From: Anadara kagoshimensis
Taxonomy: Eukaryota > Mollusca > Bivalvia > Arcoida > Arcidae
Direction: 5' to 3'
DNA length: 64,000 nucleotides
Assembly: GCA_021292105.1 (NCBI GenBank)
Contig: CM037871.1
Span: 15,869,460 to 15,933,459 of the forward strand
Part shown: one piece after another, positions 1 to 13,911 of the stretch
Position numbering within the stretch: position 1 is the stretch's first letter
Layout of the letters: each line of letters opens with the position of its first letter
Made by a program: the position numbers and the translations under genes
Notes under the pieces: model-generated
Told to the model about the DNA's origin: nothing
Databases searched by the model: none
The model's input: the letters and a program-made list of their open reading frames with translations, nothing else

Positions 1-1284
1 TAGAAACATTAATCTTAATTTCAATGCACTACCGTAACGGTGTGTGGGTTAGTATAAAAGAGTTAAGTTAAAATGGACATAAAAAGGGCTAGCCCGTGTT
101 GAAGATGATTCTCGCGTCTTTTATATCAATATTATCTCATGGTCATGTTCACTCCGCCAGTTTGACTTACACTGCTTATTTCTTAAATTGCTACGGTAAT
201 TAACGCGAAGATATTTTGAAATAGAAAGTGAATAATCAAACATGCTGCAGTTGATCTCTTATTGACCCCACTGGAGTACCGGGTTTCACTTACCGTGTAG
301 AAGTTCCCGTATACAACCCAATTCACAAATTTTCAACATAAGGGCCTTGGTATCTTGAAACTATATAATCGAAATTAGACGTTGACACAGTTGGCACGCA
401 AAACTGATAACCCTCACATTTGGTGATTGCGTATTTAGTTCAAAGATTCGTTGTCCCTATTTCACTTGTTAATATATAAAGATTTGAGGCCAATGTTGAA
501 TGCAGTACCTGCTTGCACGTATCCTTTAACGAAAGCTAACGTTGCGACATGGCATTGTAGTCACATTTTATTCCTTAATTTATGACAGAAAGTAACGCAC
601 CATTTCTGGATTGGCCACCATAGAATCATTAACATACAAGATAATATTACTAATCTCACGAAAGCTAACAGTTTTATGATCGTCATCAAGATATTGTTGA
701 TAAGCATCGATTTTCTATACCTATTATAACCCTGGATATATTTGAAGTCCCATAGTTCCAAGTTTTTCTAAATTTTAACTACTCGCCTGAGCTAACACGA
801 AATGAGACGCCTAGCCTCCCAATGTATTCAGCATCGCTTTTTTGTTTGACGTTCGGGAGTTTAACGTAATCTGCCAGGTTTCAACTGTTTTACTTCACTT
901 TTATGATTGTAAATTGTAATCTATAAGATTTGGAACAGTGGACGACATTGGAATAAGTTAAACACTGAAATATCTTTGTCAATCGCAAAAATGTCTTTCA
1001 GTTCAAATTCATCAGAGCGTGACAAAACTTGAGGTTGCCTGTCGTATGTAGATATGTAGTGGTATATCATTACAAATCAACCATTGAAACAGTACTCATC
1101 CGTTACGCAACATGCATTTTTGCTCAAAATGATTAAAGAGTTTAGGGAAGTATATAGGGTTACTATTACGTACGTACGTAATAGTTTAGTAAATCAAAAG
1201 CTTTGAAACAAACACAGTTTGTTTTGCTTAAAAATACTACGTGCGCACGTAATATAAAAAATTTCATGTCACCTCTGTGTCACC
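1..1284 (+). repeat. Array unit 1, strongly diverged
   Basis: It matches the start of unit 2 closely over its first ~120 bases, then runs through a diverged version of the repeat: the catgctgcag segment near 240, a B-type block (gtatcttgaaact, gctaacgttgcgacat) at 350-560 and a ttggccaccatagaatc block near 612. The part from 780 to 1284 is only weakly alignable. It has no (AAT)n tract and no good copy of the palindrome. Confidence 0.75.
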
Positions 1285-3300
1285 ATTGTACATATATAAT
1301 TTCAATGCACTACCGTAACGGTGTGTGGGTTAGTATAAAAGAGTTAAGTTAAAATGGACATAAAAAGGGCTAGCCCGTGTTGAAGATGATTCTCGCGTCT
1401 TTTATATTTATATTATCTCATGGTCATGTTTAATCCGCCTGTTTGACTTACATTGCTTACACTGCTGGGAGATCCCGTGTTCAACCTGATTTACACTTTT
1501 TCAATGATTTAACTGTTTTTGAACGCGGTTTGGTATCGCAAAACAATGCCAAGTCTAATTTTTGTATACGAAATTTGACAGATATGGATGAAGTTGAAGT
1601 AAATTTGACCCTGGTTACATTAGTGTAAAATGTTTTTTCTGTTCAAATCAACTTAGCCTGACCACACTTGAGTGTGCTTTTTAAGCAATTTGTTTTAAAG
1701 AAAACGTTCATCCGGGGTATTTCTGCGTGATATGTGTTAGTAAATAATTACTAATCGAACATTGAAAAAATATACACCAGTTGCATGACATTTTAGTTCC
1801 AAGCGATGATAGATAGAAATGTCGAAATTATAAAAGTTCATAAGGGTAGGACCATTCTTCTGATAATACAGAGACATTTAAGCATTCTGTGTACATGAGA
1901 CAACGTAATTTGATTACTTAGGCGTCTCGGAAAATCGGTTATATATTGGGACACCTTTCTATGACCGATGGCAATCCTTCACTCGCGACTTCAAGATAGG
2001 AGCGTCCGTATCGAGCAACTTTGTGACCAAAATAAGCCGGTGACAAAGTCGCAAAGGAAAAATGATAGTACTCATGTTCGGCCATTGTTTCAAAGAATTA
2101 TATTGTTAAAAGACAAGTTGTCCCTATGTCGGTCCCCTATTTATACAGTGGTGATGCCAATGTCGAATGTATAAGCTGTTTGCACGTATATATTTACGTA
2201 AGCTAACGTTGCGATATAACGACGCAAATTCAAATTTTGCTACCTTTCGCGTGAAAGTAACGTCACATTTCTGGATTGGCCACCATAAAATGTAAATGTG
2301 CCCCGATGGAACATTTTCGACACGAGCTAGACAGGCACACTTCAGCGTACAACATAATGTCACTGAACTCACGCAAGTCAAGACGATCTGGAAATGGCGT
2401 AGAGTACATTTGTTTTAACGTTATTCTTGAATATGCAGCCAGTGATGTTTACAACAAATAATATTTGTTATAAAATATTTGAATATTGGAACAATCGATA
2501 AATCTAAAAAATGGTTAACAGTCAAAGAATTATTGAAATCAATAATGATAAAACAAACTGCCGTTTCTTCTTTAAATTATTATTATAATTACTTAAAATA
2601 ATAATAACTATAACATTTGTTTTTTGGATCCAAAAAGATAATCTAAAATAAAAATAATTGTAAGTATGTAGCCATGGAATTTTGTGTGAGGCAAAATATT
2701 TTGTTTATTTTGGAGTCTTAAAATTGGTTATATATTGGGAGACCTTTCTATAACCGATTGCAACCCTTCCGTCGCGACTTCAAGATAAGGAATTTCGTAT
2801 CTTGAAACTTTGTAATCGAAATTAGACGCTCATGCATTCGGCACGCAAAACTGATAGCGCTCATGTTCGGTAATTGTGTTAAAGAAGTATTTTTCAAAGA
2901 CACGTTGTCTCTATGTCACACCTCTACTTATATAGAGTTGACGCCAATGTTGAATGCAATACCTGCTTGCACGTATCCTTTAACGTAAGCTAACGTTGCG
3001 ATATGAAAACGTAGTCCCATTTGGCTAATTTTTCTCCTTAATTTATGACAGAAATAAACGTCGCTTTTTTTAATTGGCCACCATAGAATCGTTAACATTA
3101 TATCACTAATCTCACGAAAGTGAAGGCGCTCTGGAAATGGCGTAGAGTACATCTATGTTTTAACGCTATTTTCAAATAGCGAGTGATATTTACAACAAAT
3201 AATATTGAAATATTCCTAATAATGAAATAATGAGTTAAGAATAAAAAAATCATTTAACTAACGATCAAAAACGAAATGCCGTTTCTTTTTTATCAGAAAA

Positions 3301-3343
<43 letters not shown>

Positions 3344-3750
3344 TATTATTTTTTTATTTGAGCCGAAAAAATAATTGAAGATGAGAATTGATTGTAAGAC
3401 TATAAAATAAACGTAATTAAGGAATACGTTAATTTGTACATGGCATGGTATGGCTGCCTTTGATTATATATTGAGGATAAGTGTAGATATTGTCAAGTGT
3501 AATAATTTTAAAAATGTTGATTAGATTATTAGTCATAAGTTTTATAAATTGGACTTTACGAAAGGGACGTAAACTTGACTCTATATGAATACAATTAATG
3601 GTGAGTGCTTCTTATTTTGATATCATTGCCTTTCAATACTTATGCAGCTGAAAATCAAACATAAATAGTTTTACAGTAACTGATAGGTAAACGTTTACAA
3701 TATTTAAATCCGAAATTGTTCAATGCGTTTCATGGCTTTGTTATAAAAAA
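1285..3750 (+). repeat. Array unit 2, long form with two related halves
   Basis: Half A (about 1900-2460) and half B (about 2700-3190) are diverged copies of one another. Both carry tatatattggga, cttcaagata, a Cttat/tttata-containing segment before gccaatgt, and cgtaagctaacgttgcg in the same order, roughly 790 bases apart. Half A is followed by a weak AT/ATT tract (2575-2610) and half B by (AAT)n (3307-3350). The 5' part lacks the gatgtattatcaaacatg segment found in later units. This looks like the ancestral organisation from which the short units arose. Confidence 0.85.
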
Positions 3751-5459
3751 TATTGATCTTAATTGCGGTGTTTGTTTTGTTTGCATGAATACGTAACAAG
3801 TTAAGTTCAAATGAACGCAAAAGAACAATCCCATGTTAAGATGATTGTCGCGATTGTTATATTAATATAAAATAATGATCATTTTCAATCTGGGGATTTA
3901 ATTCTATGAGATAAAGTAAATTAAACTGCTTCTTTTTTCAAATTGCTACGGTTATTAACTGGAAGATAATTTGAAGTCAATGATGTATTATCAAACATGC
4001 TGCAGGATATATATTATCAACTCTTTTGGACTAGTCGGTTTCACATACCTGGTGGGACTTTCTGTGTTCAACCTGATTTACACTTTTTCAATGATTTAAC
4101 TGTTTTTGAACGCGGTTTGGTATCGCAAAACAATGCCAAGTCTTATTTTTGTATATGACATTTGACAGATATGGATGAAGTTGAAGTCAATTTGACCTTG
4201 GTTCCTTTAGTGTAAAATGTTTTTTTTTCTGTTCAAATCAGCTTAGCCTGACCACACTTGAGTGTGGTTTTTAAGCAATTTGTTTTAAAGAAAACGTTCA
4301 TCCGGGGTATTTCGCGTGATATGTGTTAGTACATAATTACTAATCGAACATTGAAAATATACATCAGTTGCACAACATTTTAGTTCCAAGCGATGATAGA
4401 TAGAAATGTCGAAATTATAAAAGTTCATAAGGGTAGGACCATTCTTCTGATAATACAGAGACATTTAAGCATTCTGTGTACATGAGACAACGTAATTTGA
4501 TTACTTAGGCGTCTCGGAAAATCGGTTATATATTGGGACACCTTTCTATGACTGATGGCAATCCTTCACTCGCGACTTCAAGATAAAGGCGTCCGTATCG
4601 AGCAACTTTGTGACCAAAATTAGACGGTGACGCAGTCGCAAAGTAAAACTGATAGTACTCATGTTCGGCCATTGTTTCAAAGAATTATATTGTTAAAAGA
4701 CAAGTTGTCCCTATGTCGGTCCCCTATTTATACAGTGGTGATGCCAATGTCAAATGAATTAGCTGTTTGCACGTATATATTTACGTAAGCTAACGTTGCG
4801 ACATAACGGCGCGAATTCAAATTTTGCTACCATTTGTCGTGAAAGTAACGTCCCATTTCTGGATTGGCCACCATAAAATGTAAATGTGCCCCGATGGAAC
4901 ATTTGTGACACGAGCTAGACAGGCACACTTCAGCGTACAACATAATGTCACTGAACTCACTCAAGTGAAGACGGTCTGGAAATGGCGTAGAGTACAATTG
5001 TTTTAACGTTATTCTTGAATATGCAGCCAGTAATGTTTACAACAAATAATATTTGTTATAAAATATTTTGAATATCGGAACAATCGATATAAATCTAAAA
5101 TAATGGTTAACAGTCAAAGAATTATTGAAATCAATAATGATAGAACAAACTGCCGTCTCTTCTTTAATTTATTATTATTATTACTTAAAATAATAATAAT
5201 TATAACATTTGTTTTTTGGATCCAAAAAGATAATCTAAAATAAAAATGAATTGTAAGTATGCAGCCATGGAATTTTGTGTACGTGAGGCAAAATATTTTG
5301 TTTACTTTGGAGTCTTGAAATTGGGTATATATTGGGAGAGCTTTCTATAACCGATTGTAACCAATCCGTCGCAACTTCAAGACAAGAGGCCCAATGGGCC
5401 TTATACGCTCACCTGATAACTAATGGCTAGCTAATAGATTTAAAGTAAACGTAAATACT

Positions 5460-6530
5460 AAACCCCAACGACTTTTTTCTTTACATCAAAATAATCATTA
5501 TATCAATACCTACAACTTTCTAATATACATGCCTATACGAAACGTTTATTGTTTTCAAGATAATTAACCATTCCAGTATTGTTTACATCAGTGACCTTTA
5601 AACCCATGACCTTTTTCTATACATCAAAATGATTGTTTTATCGATACCTACAACATTCTAATATACATCCTTAAACAAAAAGTTTATAGTTTTCGAGATA
5701 ATTAAACATTTTGGTATTGTTTTGGCATCTGTGACCTTGATCCTTGAACCCATGACCTTTTTCTATACATCAAAATGATCGTTGTATCAATACCTACAAC
5801 ATTCTAATATACATGCCTTTACAAACAGTTTAAAGTTTTCGAGATAATTAACCATTTCTGTATTGTTTCGCATCTGTGACCTTGACCTTTGAACCCATGA
5901 CCTTTTTCTATACATCAAAATGATCGTTGTATCAATACCTGCAACATTCTTATATACATGCCTATACAAAAAATTTATAGTTTTTAAGATAATTAACCAT
6001 TTCGGTGTTGTTTTGTATCTCTGACCTTGACCTTTGAACCCATGACCTTTTTCTATACATCAAAATGATCGTTGTATCAATACCTACAACATTCTACTAT
6101 ATATGCCTATACAAAAATTTTATAGTTTTCGAGATAATTAACCATTTCAGTATCGATTCGCATCTGTGACCTTGACCTTTGAACCCATGACCTTTTTCTA
6201 TACATCAAAATGATCGTTGTATCAATACCTACAACATTCTAATATACATGCCTATACAAAAAGTTTATAGTTTTTAAGATAATTAACCATTTCAGTGTTG
6301 TTTCGCATCTGTGATCTTGACCTTTGAACCCATGACGTTTTTCTATACATCAAAATGACCGTTGTATCAATACCTACAACATTCTAATATACATGCCTAT
6401 ACAAAAAGTTTATAGTTTTTAAGATAATTAACCATTTCAGTGTTGTTTAGCATCTGTGACCTTGACCTTTGAACCCATAACCTTTTTCTATACATCAAAA
6501 TGATCATTGTATCAATATCTATGTAAAGGA
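5460..6530. repeat. Internal tandem array A, ~145-bp period, about 7-8 copies
   Basis: The phrase cctttttctatacatcaaaa recurs at about 5610, 5753, 5899, 6045, 6190, 6336 and 6482, with a degenerate first copy near 5468. Each copy continues with tatcaatacctacaac and aagataattaaccattt. Copies are highly similar, which implies recent expansion or homogenisation. Confidence 0.9.
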
Positions 6531-7600
6531 CCTTCTATACATCATTCCTGTAAAGTTTGATTCAATTTGCTTCACTAGCTTCAGAGGAGATAGCATATAT
6601 ATGCTTTTACCATAGAGTCCAATATTAAACTATCTTCAGCATTGGCGGCCATGTTTTTTGGCGGATCAGAAAAATTTTGGCAATCTAAGTAAAGGACCTT
6701 CTATACATCATTTCTGTAAAGTTTGGTTAAATTCGCTTCAGTCATTTCTGAGGAGATAGCCAAAAATTGGTTTTTCCCATAGGGTCCAATGTTAAATTAT
6801 CTTCTGCGCTGGCGGCCATGTTTTTAGGCGGATGAGAAAATTTTTGGCAATCTTTGTGAAGGACCTCCAATACATCATTTCTCTAAAGTTTGGTTAAGTT
6901 TGCTTCAGTAGTTTCAGAGGAGATAGCAAAAATGTGTTTTCCCATAGGGTCCAATGTTAAAAAATGTTCCCTGCTGGCAGCCATGTTTTTAGGCGGATCA
7001 GAAAAATTTCGGCAATCTTTGCAAAAGACCTTACATACATCAATCCTGTAAAGTTTAATTGAATTCGCTTCAGTCGTTTCAGAGGAGATAGCCAAAATGT
7101 GTGTTTTCCCATAGGGCCCAATGTTAAACTTTGTTTGGCCCTGGCGGCCATTTTTTTTGGCGGATCAGAAAAATTTGGGCATTCTTAGTAAATGACCTTA
7201 CATACATTATTCCTGTAAAGTTTGGTTCAAATTAGTTCAGCGGTTTCAAAGAAGATAGAAAATAAATGCTTTTCCCATAGGGTCCAATGTTAAAATATCT
7301 TCTGCTCTGGCGGACATGTTTTTGACGGATCAGAAAAATTTTGGCAATCAAAATAAAGGACCTTCCTTACACCATTCCTGTAAAGTTTGGTTAAATTTGC
7401 TTCAGTCATTTCTGAGGAAATCGTTAAAAATGCAGTTTTCCCATAGGGTCCAATGTTAAACTATCTTCTGTGCTGGCAGCCATGTTTTTTGGCGGATCAA
7501 AAAAATTTCAGCAATCTAAGTAAAGGACATTCCATACATCATTCCTGTAAAGTTTGGTTAAAATTGCTCCAGTGGTGTCAGAGGAAATAGTCAAAATGTG
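6527..7600. repeat. Internal tandem array B, ~166-bp period, about 7 copies
   Basis: Each copy holds aaaggacctt, gtaaagtttggtt, ttcccatagggtccaatg and ggcggccatg, at about 6530, 6695, 6860, 7025, 7192, 7358 and 7523. Short minus-strand ORFs near 6883-7151 are by-products of the periodicity. Confidence 0.9.
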
Positions 7601-8202
7601 AATAGTTTACGGACGGACGACGGACGACGGACGACGACGGACGCCAAGTGATGGCAAAAGCTCACATGGCCTTTGGCCAGGTGAGCTAATAAGGGATTTC
7701 GTATCTTGAAACTTTGTAATCGAAATTAGACGTTCACGCAGTCGGCAAGCAAAACTGATAGCGCTCATGTTCGGTAATTGTGTTAAAGAAGTATTTTTTC
7801 AAAGACACGTTGTCCCTATGTCACTCCTCTACTTATAGAGAGTTGACGCCAATGTTGAATGCAGTACCTGCTTGCACGTATATTTTAACGTAAGCTAACG
7901 TTGCGACATAAAATGTAGTCCCATTTTGCTAATTTTTCTCCTTAATTCATGACAAAAAGAAACGTCGCATTTCTGAATTGGCTACCATAGAATCGTTAAC
8001 ATTATATCACTAATCTCACGAAAGTCAAGACGCTCTGAAAATAGCGTAGAACACATCTATGTTTAAACGCTATTTTCAAATAGCGAGCGATATTTACAAC
8101 AAATGAAATTGAAATATTCTGAATAATGAAATAATGAGTTAAGAAAAAAAAATCATTTAACTAACGATCAAAACGAAATGCCGTTTCTTTTTTATCAGAA
8201 AA

Positions 8203-8253
<51 letters not shown>

Positions 8254-8690
8254 TCATAATAATAATAATAATAATAATTATTGTTATTATTATTTTTTAT
8301 TTGAGCCGGAAAAATAATTTAAGATGACAATTGATTGTAAGACTATAAAATATACGTAATTAAGGAATACGTTAATTTGTACATGGATGGTATGGCTGCC
8401 TTTGATTATATATTGAGGATAAGTGTAGATATTGTCAAGTGTAATAATTTTAAAAATGTTAATTAGATTATTAGTCATAAGTTATTAATTGGACTTTACG
8501 AAGGGGCGTAAATTTGACTGTATATGAATACAATTAATGGTGAGTGCTTCTTATTTTGATATCATTGCCTTTCAATACTTATGCAGCTGAAAATCAAACA
8601 TAAATAGTTTTACAGTAACTGATAGGTAAACGTTTACAATATTTAAATCCGAAATTGTTCAATGCGTTTCATGGCTTTGTTATAAAAAAA

Positions 8691-10114
8691 TATTGATCTT
8701 AATTGCGGTGTTTGTTTTGTTTGCATGAATACGTAACAAGTTAAGTTCAAATGAACGCAAAAGAACAATCCCGTGTTAAGATGATTGTCGCGATTGTTAT
8801 ATTAATATAAAATAATGATCATTTTCAATCTGGGGGTTTAATTCTATGAGATAAAGTAACTTAAACTGCTTCTTTTTCAAATTGCTACGGTTATTAACTG
8901 GAAGATTATTTGAATTCAATGATGTATTATCAAACATGCTGCAGGATATATATTATCGACTCTTCTGGGCTACTCGGTTTCACATACCTGGTGGGAGTTC
9001 CCGTGTTCAACCTGATTTACACTTTTTTCAATGATTTAACTGTTTTTGAACGCGGTTTGGTATCGCAAAACAATGCCAAGTCTATTTTTTGTATATGACA
9101 TTTGACAGATATGGATGAAGTTGAAGTCAATTTGACCCTGGTTACATTAATGTAAAATGTTTTTTCTGTTCAAATTAGCTTAGCCTGACCACACTTGAGT
9201 GTGCTTTTTAAGCAATTTGTTTTAAAGAAAACGTTCATCCGGGGTATTTTCGCGTGATATGTGTTAGTAAATAATTATTAATCGAACATTGAAAAAATAT
9301 ACATCAGTTGCACAACATTTTATTTCCAAGCGATGATACATGTAGATAGAAATGTCGAAATTATGAAAGATCACAGGGGTAGGACCATTCTTCTGATAAT
9401 ACAGAGACATTTTAGCATTTTGTGTACATGGGACAACGTAATTTGTTTACTTAGGCGTCTCGGAGAATCGGTTTTATATTGGGATACCTTTCTATGACGG
9501 ATGGCAATCATTCACTCGCGACTTCAAGATACGGGCGTCCGTATCGAGCAACTTTGTGACCAAAATTAGACGGTGACGCAGTCGCAAAGGAAAACTGATA
9601 GTACTCATGTTCGGCCATTGTTTTAAAGAATTATATTGTTTAAAGATAAGTTGTCCCTACGTCGGTTCCCCATTTATACAGTGGTGATGCCAATGTCAAA
9701 TAAATTAGCTGTTTGCACGTATATATTAATGGAAGCTAACGTTTCGCCATAACGACGCCAATTCAAATTTTGCTACCTTTTGTCGTGAAAGTAACGTCTC
9801 ATTTCTGGATTGGCCACCATAAAATGTAAATGTGACCCCGATGGAACATTTGTGACACGAGCTAGACAGGCACATTTGGCTGAATTGGCCACCATAGAAT
9901 CGTTAACATTATATCACTAATCTCACAAAAAACCAAAGCGCTCTGGAAATGGCGTAGAACACATCTATGTTTTAACGCTATTTTTAAATAGCGAGTGATA
10001 TTTAAAACAAATAATATTGAAATATTCTGAATAATGAAATAATGAGTTAAGAATAAAAAATCATTTAACTAACGATCAAAAACGAAATGCCGTTTCTTTT
10101 TTATCAGAAAAAAC

Positions 10115-10178
<64 letters not shown>

Positions 10179-13100
10179 CTTTTATTTGAGCCGGGAAGAT
10201 AATTTTAGATGACAACTGAGTATAAGACTAGAAAATAAACGTAATGAAGGAATACCTTAATTTGTACATGGACTGGTATGGCTGCCTTTGATTATATATT
10301 AAGTGTAGATATTGTCAAGTGTAATAATTAAAAAAATGATTAGATAATTACGTCATCAGTTTTATAAATTGGACTTTACTAAGGGGCGTACGACTTGACT
10401 GTATATGAATACAATTAATGGTGAGTGTTTCTTATTTTGATATCATTGCCTTTCAATACTTATGCAGCTGAAAATCAAACATGAATAAGTTTTACAGGAA
10501 CTAATAGGTAAACATTTACACTATTCAACTCCAAAATTGTTCAATGCGTTTCATGGCTTTGTTATAAGAAATATTAATCTTAATTTTCATGCATTGCGGT
10601 GTTTGTTTTAATTGCATGAATACGTAACAAGTTAAGTTAAAATGAACGAAACAAGAACAATCCCATGTTAAGATGATTGTCGCGACTGTTATATTAATAT
10701 AAAATAATGATCATTTTCAATCTGGGGTTTAATTCTATGAGTTTAAGTTACTTAAACTGCTTCTTTTTCAAATTGCTACGGTTATTAACTGGAAGGTAAT
10801 TTGAATTCAATGATGTATTATCAAACATGCTGCAGGATATATATTATCGACTCTTCTGGGCTACTCGGTTTAACATACCTGGTGGGAGTTCCCGTGTTCA
10901 ACCTGATTTACACTTTTTTCAATGATTTAACTGTTTTTTTGATAGCGATTTGGTATCGCAAAACAATGCCAAGTCTTATTTTTGTATATGACATTTGACA
11001 GATATGGATGAAGTTGAAGTCAATTTGACCCTGGTTACATTAATGTAAAATGTTTTTTCTGTTCAAATTAGCTTAGCCTGACCACACTTGAGTGTGCTTT
11101 TTAAGCAATTTGTTTTAAAGAAAACGTTCATCCGGGGTATTTCCGCGTGATATGTGTTAGTAAATAATTACTAATCGAACATTGAAAAAATATACATCAG
11201 TTGCACAACATTTTATTTCCAAGCGATGATAGATAGAAATGTCGAAATTGAAAGTTCACAGGGTAGGACCATTCTTCTGATAATACAGAGACATTTTAGC
11301 ATTTTGTGTACATGGGACAACGTAATTTGTTTACTTAGGCGTCTCGGAGAATCGGTTTTATATTTGGATACCTTTCTATGACGGATGGCAATCATTCACT
11401 CGCGACTTCAAGATAAGGGCGTCCGTATCGAGCAACTTTGTGACCAAAATTAGACGGTGACGCAGTCGCAAAGGAAAACTGATAGTACTCATGTTCGGCC
11501 ATTGTTTTAAAGAATTATATGTTTAAAGACAAGTTGTCCCTACGTCGGTTCCCCATTTATACAGTGGTGATGCCAATGTCGAATAAATTAGCCGTTTGCA
11601 CGTATATATTAATGGAAGCTAACGTTTCGCCATAACGACGCCAATTCAAATTTTGCTACCTTTTGTCGTGAAAGTAACGTCTCATTTCTGGATTGGCCAC
11701 CATAAAATGTAAATGTGACCCGATGGAACATTTTGTGACACGAGCTAGACAGGCACATTTGGCTGAATTGGCCACCATAGAATCGTTAACATTATATCAC
11801 TAATCTCACAAAAAACCAAAGCGCTCTGGAAATGGCGTAGAACACATCTATGTTTTAACGCTATTTTTAAATAGCGAGTGATATTTAAAACAAATAATAT
11901 TGAAATATTCTGAATAATGAAATAATGAGTTAAGAGTAAAAAATCATTTAACTAACGATCAAAAACGAAATGCCGTTTCTTTTTATCAGAAAAAACATAA
12001 TAATAATAATAATAATAATAATAATATAATAATAATATAATAAATAATAATAATCTTTTATTTGAGCCGGGAAGATAATTTTAGATGACAACTGAGTATA
12101 AGACTAGAAAATAAACGTAATGAAGGAATACCTTAATTTGTACATGGACTGGTATGGCTGCCTTTGATTATATATTAAGTGTAGATATTGTCAAGTGTAA
12201 TAATTAAAAAAAATGATTAGATAATTACGTCATCAGTTTTATAAATTGGACTTTACTAAGGGGCGTACGACTTGACTGTATATGAATACAATTAATGGTG
12301 AGTGTTTCTTATTTTGATATCATTGCCTTTCAATACTTATGCAGCTGAAAATCAAACATGAATAAGTTTTACAGGAACTAATAGGTAAACATTTACACTA
12401 TTCAACTCCAAAATTGTTCAATGCGTTTTGGCTTTGTTATAAGAAATATTAATCTTAATTTTCATGCATTGCGGTGTTTGTTTTAATTGCATGAATACGT
12501 AACAAGTTAAGTTAAAATGAACGAAACAAGAACAATCCCATGTTAAGATGATTGTCGCGACTGTTATATTAATATAAAATAATGATCATTTTCAATCTGG
12601 GGGTTTAATTCTATGAGTTTAAGTTACTTAAACTGCTTCTTTTTCAAATTGCTACGGTTATTAACTGGAATAATTTGAATTCAATGATGTATTATCAAAC
12701 ATGCTGCAGGATATATATTATCGACTCTTCTGGGCTACTCGGTTTCACATACCTGGTGGGAGTTCCCGTGTTCAACCTGATTTACACTTTTTTCAATGAT
12801 TTAACTGTTTTTTATAGCGATTTGGTATCGCAAAACAATGCCAAGTCTAATTTTTGTATATGACATTTGACAGATATGGATGAAGTTGAAGTCAATTTGA
12901 CCCTGGTTACATTAATGTAAAATGTTTTTTCTGTTCAAATTAGCTTAGCCTGACCACACTTGAGTGTGCTTTTTAAGCAATTTGTTTTAAAGAAAACGTT
13001 CATCCGGGGTATTTCCGCGTGATATGTGTTAGTAAATAATTACTAATCGAACATTGAAAAAATATACATCAGTTGCACAACATTTTATTTCCAAGCGATG

Positions 13101-13872
13101 ATAGATAGAAATGTCGAAATTATGAAAGTTCACAGGGGTAGGACCATTCTTCTGATAATACAGAGACATTTTAGCATTTTGTGTACATGGGACAACGTAA
13201 TTTGTTTACTTAGGCGTCTCGGAGAATCGGTTTTATATTGGGATACCTTTCTATGACGGATGGCAATCATTCACTCGCGACTTCAAGATAAGGGCGTCCG
13301 TATCGAGCAACTTTGTGACCAAAATTAGACGGTGACGCAGTCGCAAAGGAAAACTGATAGTACTCATGTTCGGCCATTGTTTTAAAGAATTATATTGTTT
13401 AAAGACAAGTTGTCCCTACGTCGGTTCCCCATTTATACAGTGGTGATGCCAATGTCGAATAAATTAGCTGTTTGCACGTATATATTAATGGAAGCTAACG
13501 TTTCGCCATAACGACGCCAATTCAAATTTTGCTACCTTTTGTCGTGAAAGTAACGTCTCATTTCTGGATTGGCCACCATAAAATGTAAATGTGACCCGAT
13601 GGAACATTTGTGACACGAGCTAGACAGGCACATTTGGCTGAATTGGCCACCATAGAATCGTTAACATTATATCACTAATCTCACAAAAAACCAAAGCGCT
13701 CTGGAAATGGCGTAGAACACATCTATGTTTTAACGCTATTTTTAAATAGCGAGTGATATTTAAAACAAATAATATTGAAATATTCTGAATAATGAAATAA
13801 TGAGTTAAGAGTAAAAAATCATTTAACTAACGATCAAAAACGAAATGCCGTTTCTTTTTTATCAGAAAAAAC

Positions 13873-13911
<39 letters not shown>

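Larger units (their letters stand above)
5385..7690. mobile_element. Non-autonomous element with two internal tandem arrays, inserted in array unit 3
   Basis: The host sequence cttcaagataagg is interrupted: the left side ends cttcaagacaag and the right side resumes at taagggatttcg. The ends are inversely related: ccttatacgctcacctg at about 5400 against the complement of caggtgagctaataagg at the right end, matching at most positions. Both ends also hold small palindromes (ggcccaatgggcc, ggcctttggcc). The interior is made of two unrelated tandem arrays and an acggacg-rich tract (7611-7643). No transposase ORF is present. A clear target-site duplication could not be fixed, so the class is left open. 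Confidence 0.75.
3751..8690 (+). repeat. Array unit 3, long form split by an insertion
   Basis: With the 5385-7690 insert removed this is again a ~2.6 kb long unit with halves A (4510-5040) and B (resuming at 7690). The palindrome here is the best in the array (accacacttgagtgtggt near 4252). The (AAT)n tract at 8204-8290 is the longest in the array and is interrupted by tgatcat. Confidence 0.85.

Noticed and set aside
4245..4275. Palindrome plus T-run as an intrinsic bacterial-type terminator
   Set aside because: The window is animal DNA; such terminators are not expected. Kept only as a conserved palindrome of unknown role.
12225..12245. Reverse-strand CTGATGA in array units 4-8 as a hammerhead core
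   Set aside because: No GAAA follows at stem II distance and no stems I or III can be formed. Units 9-12 have tcataag instead.
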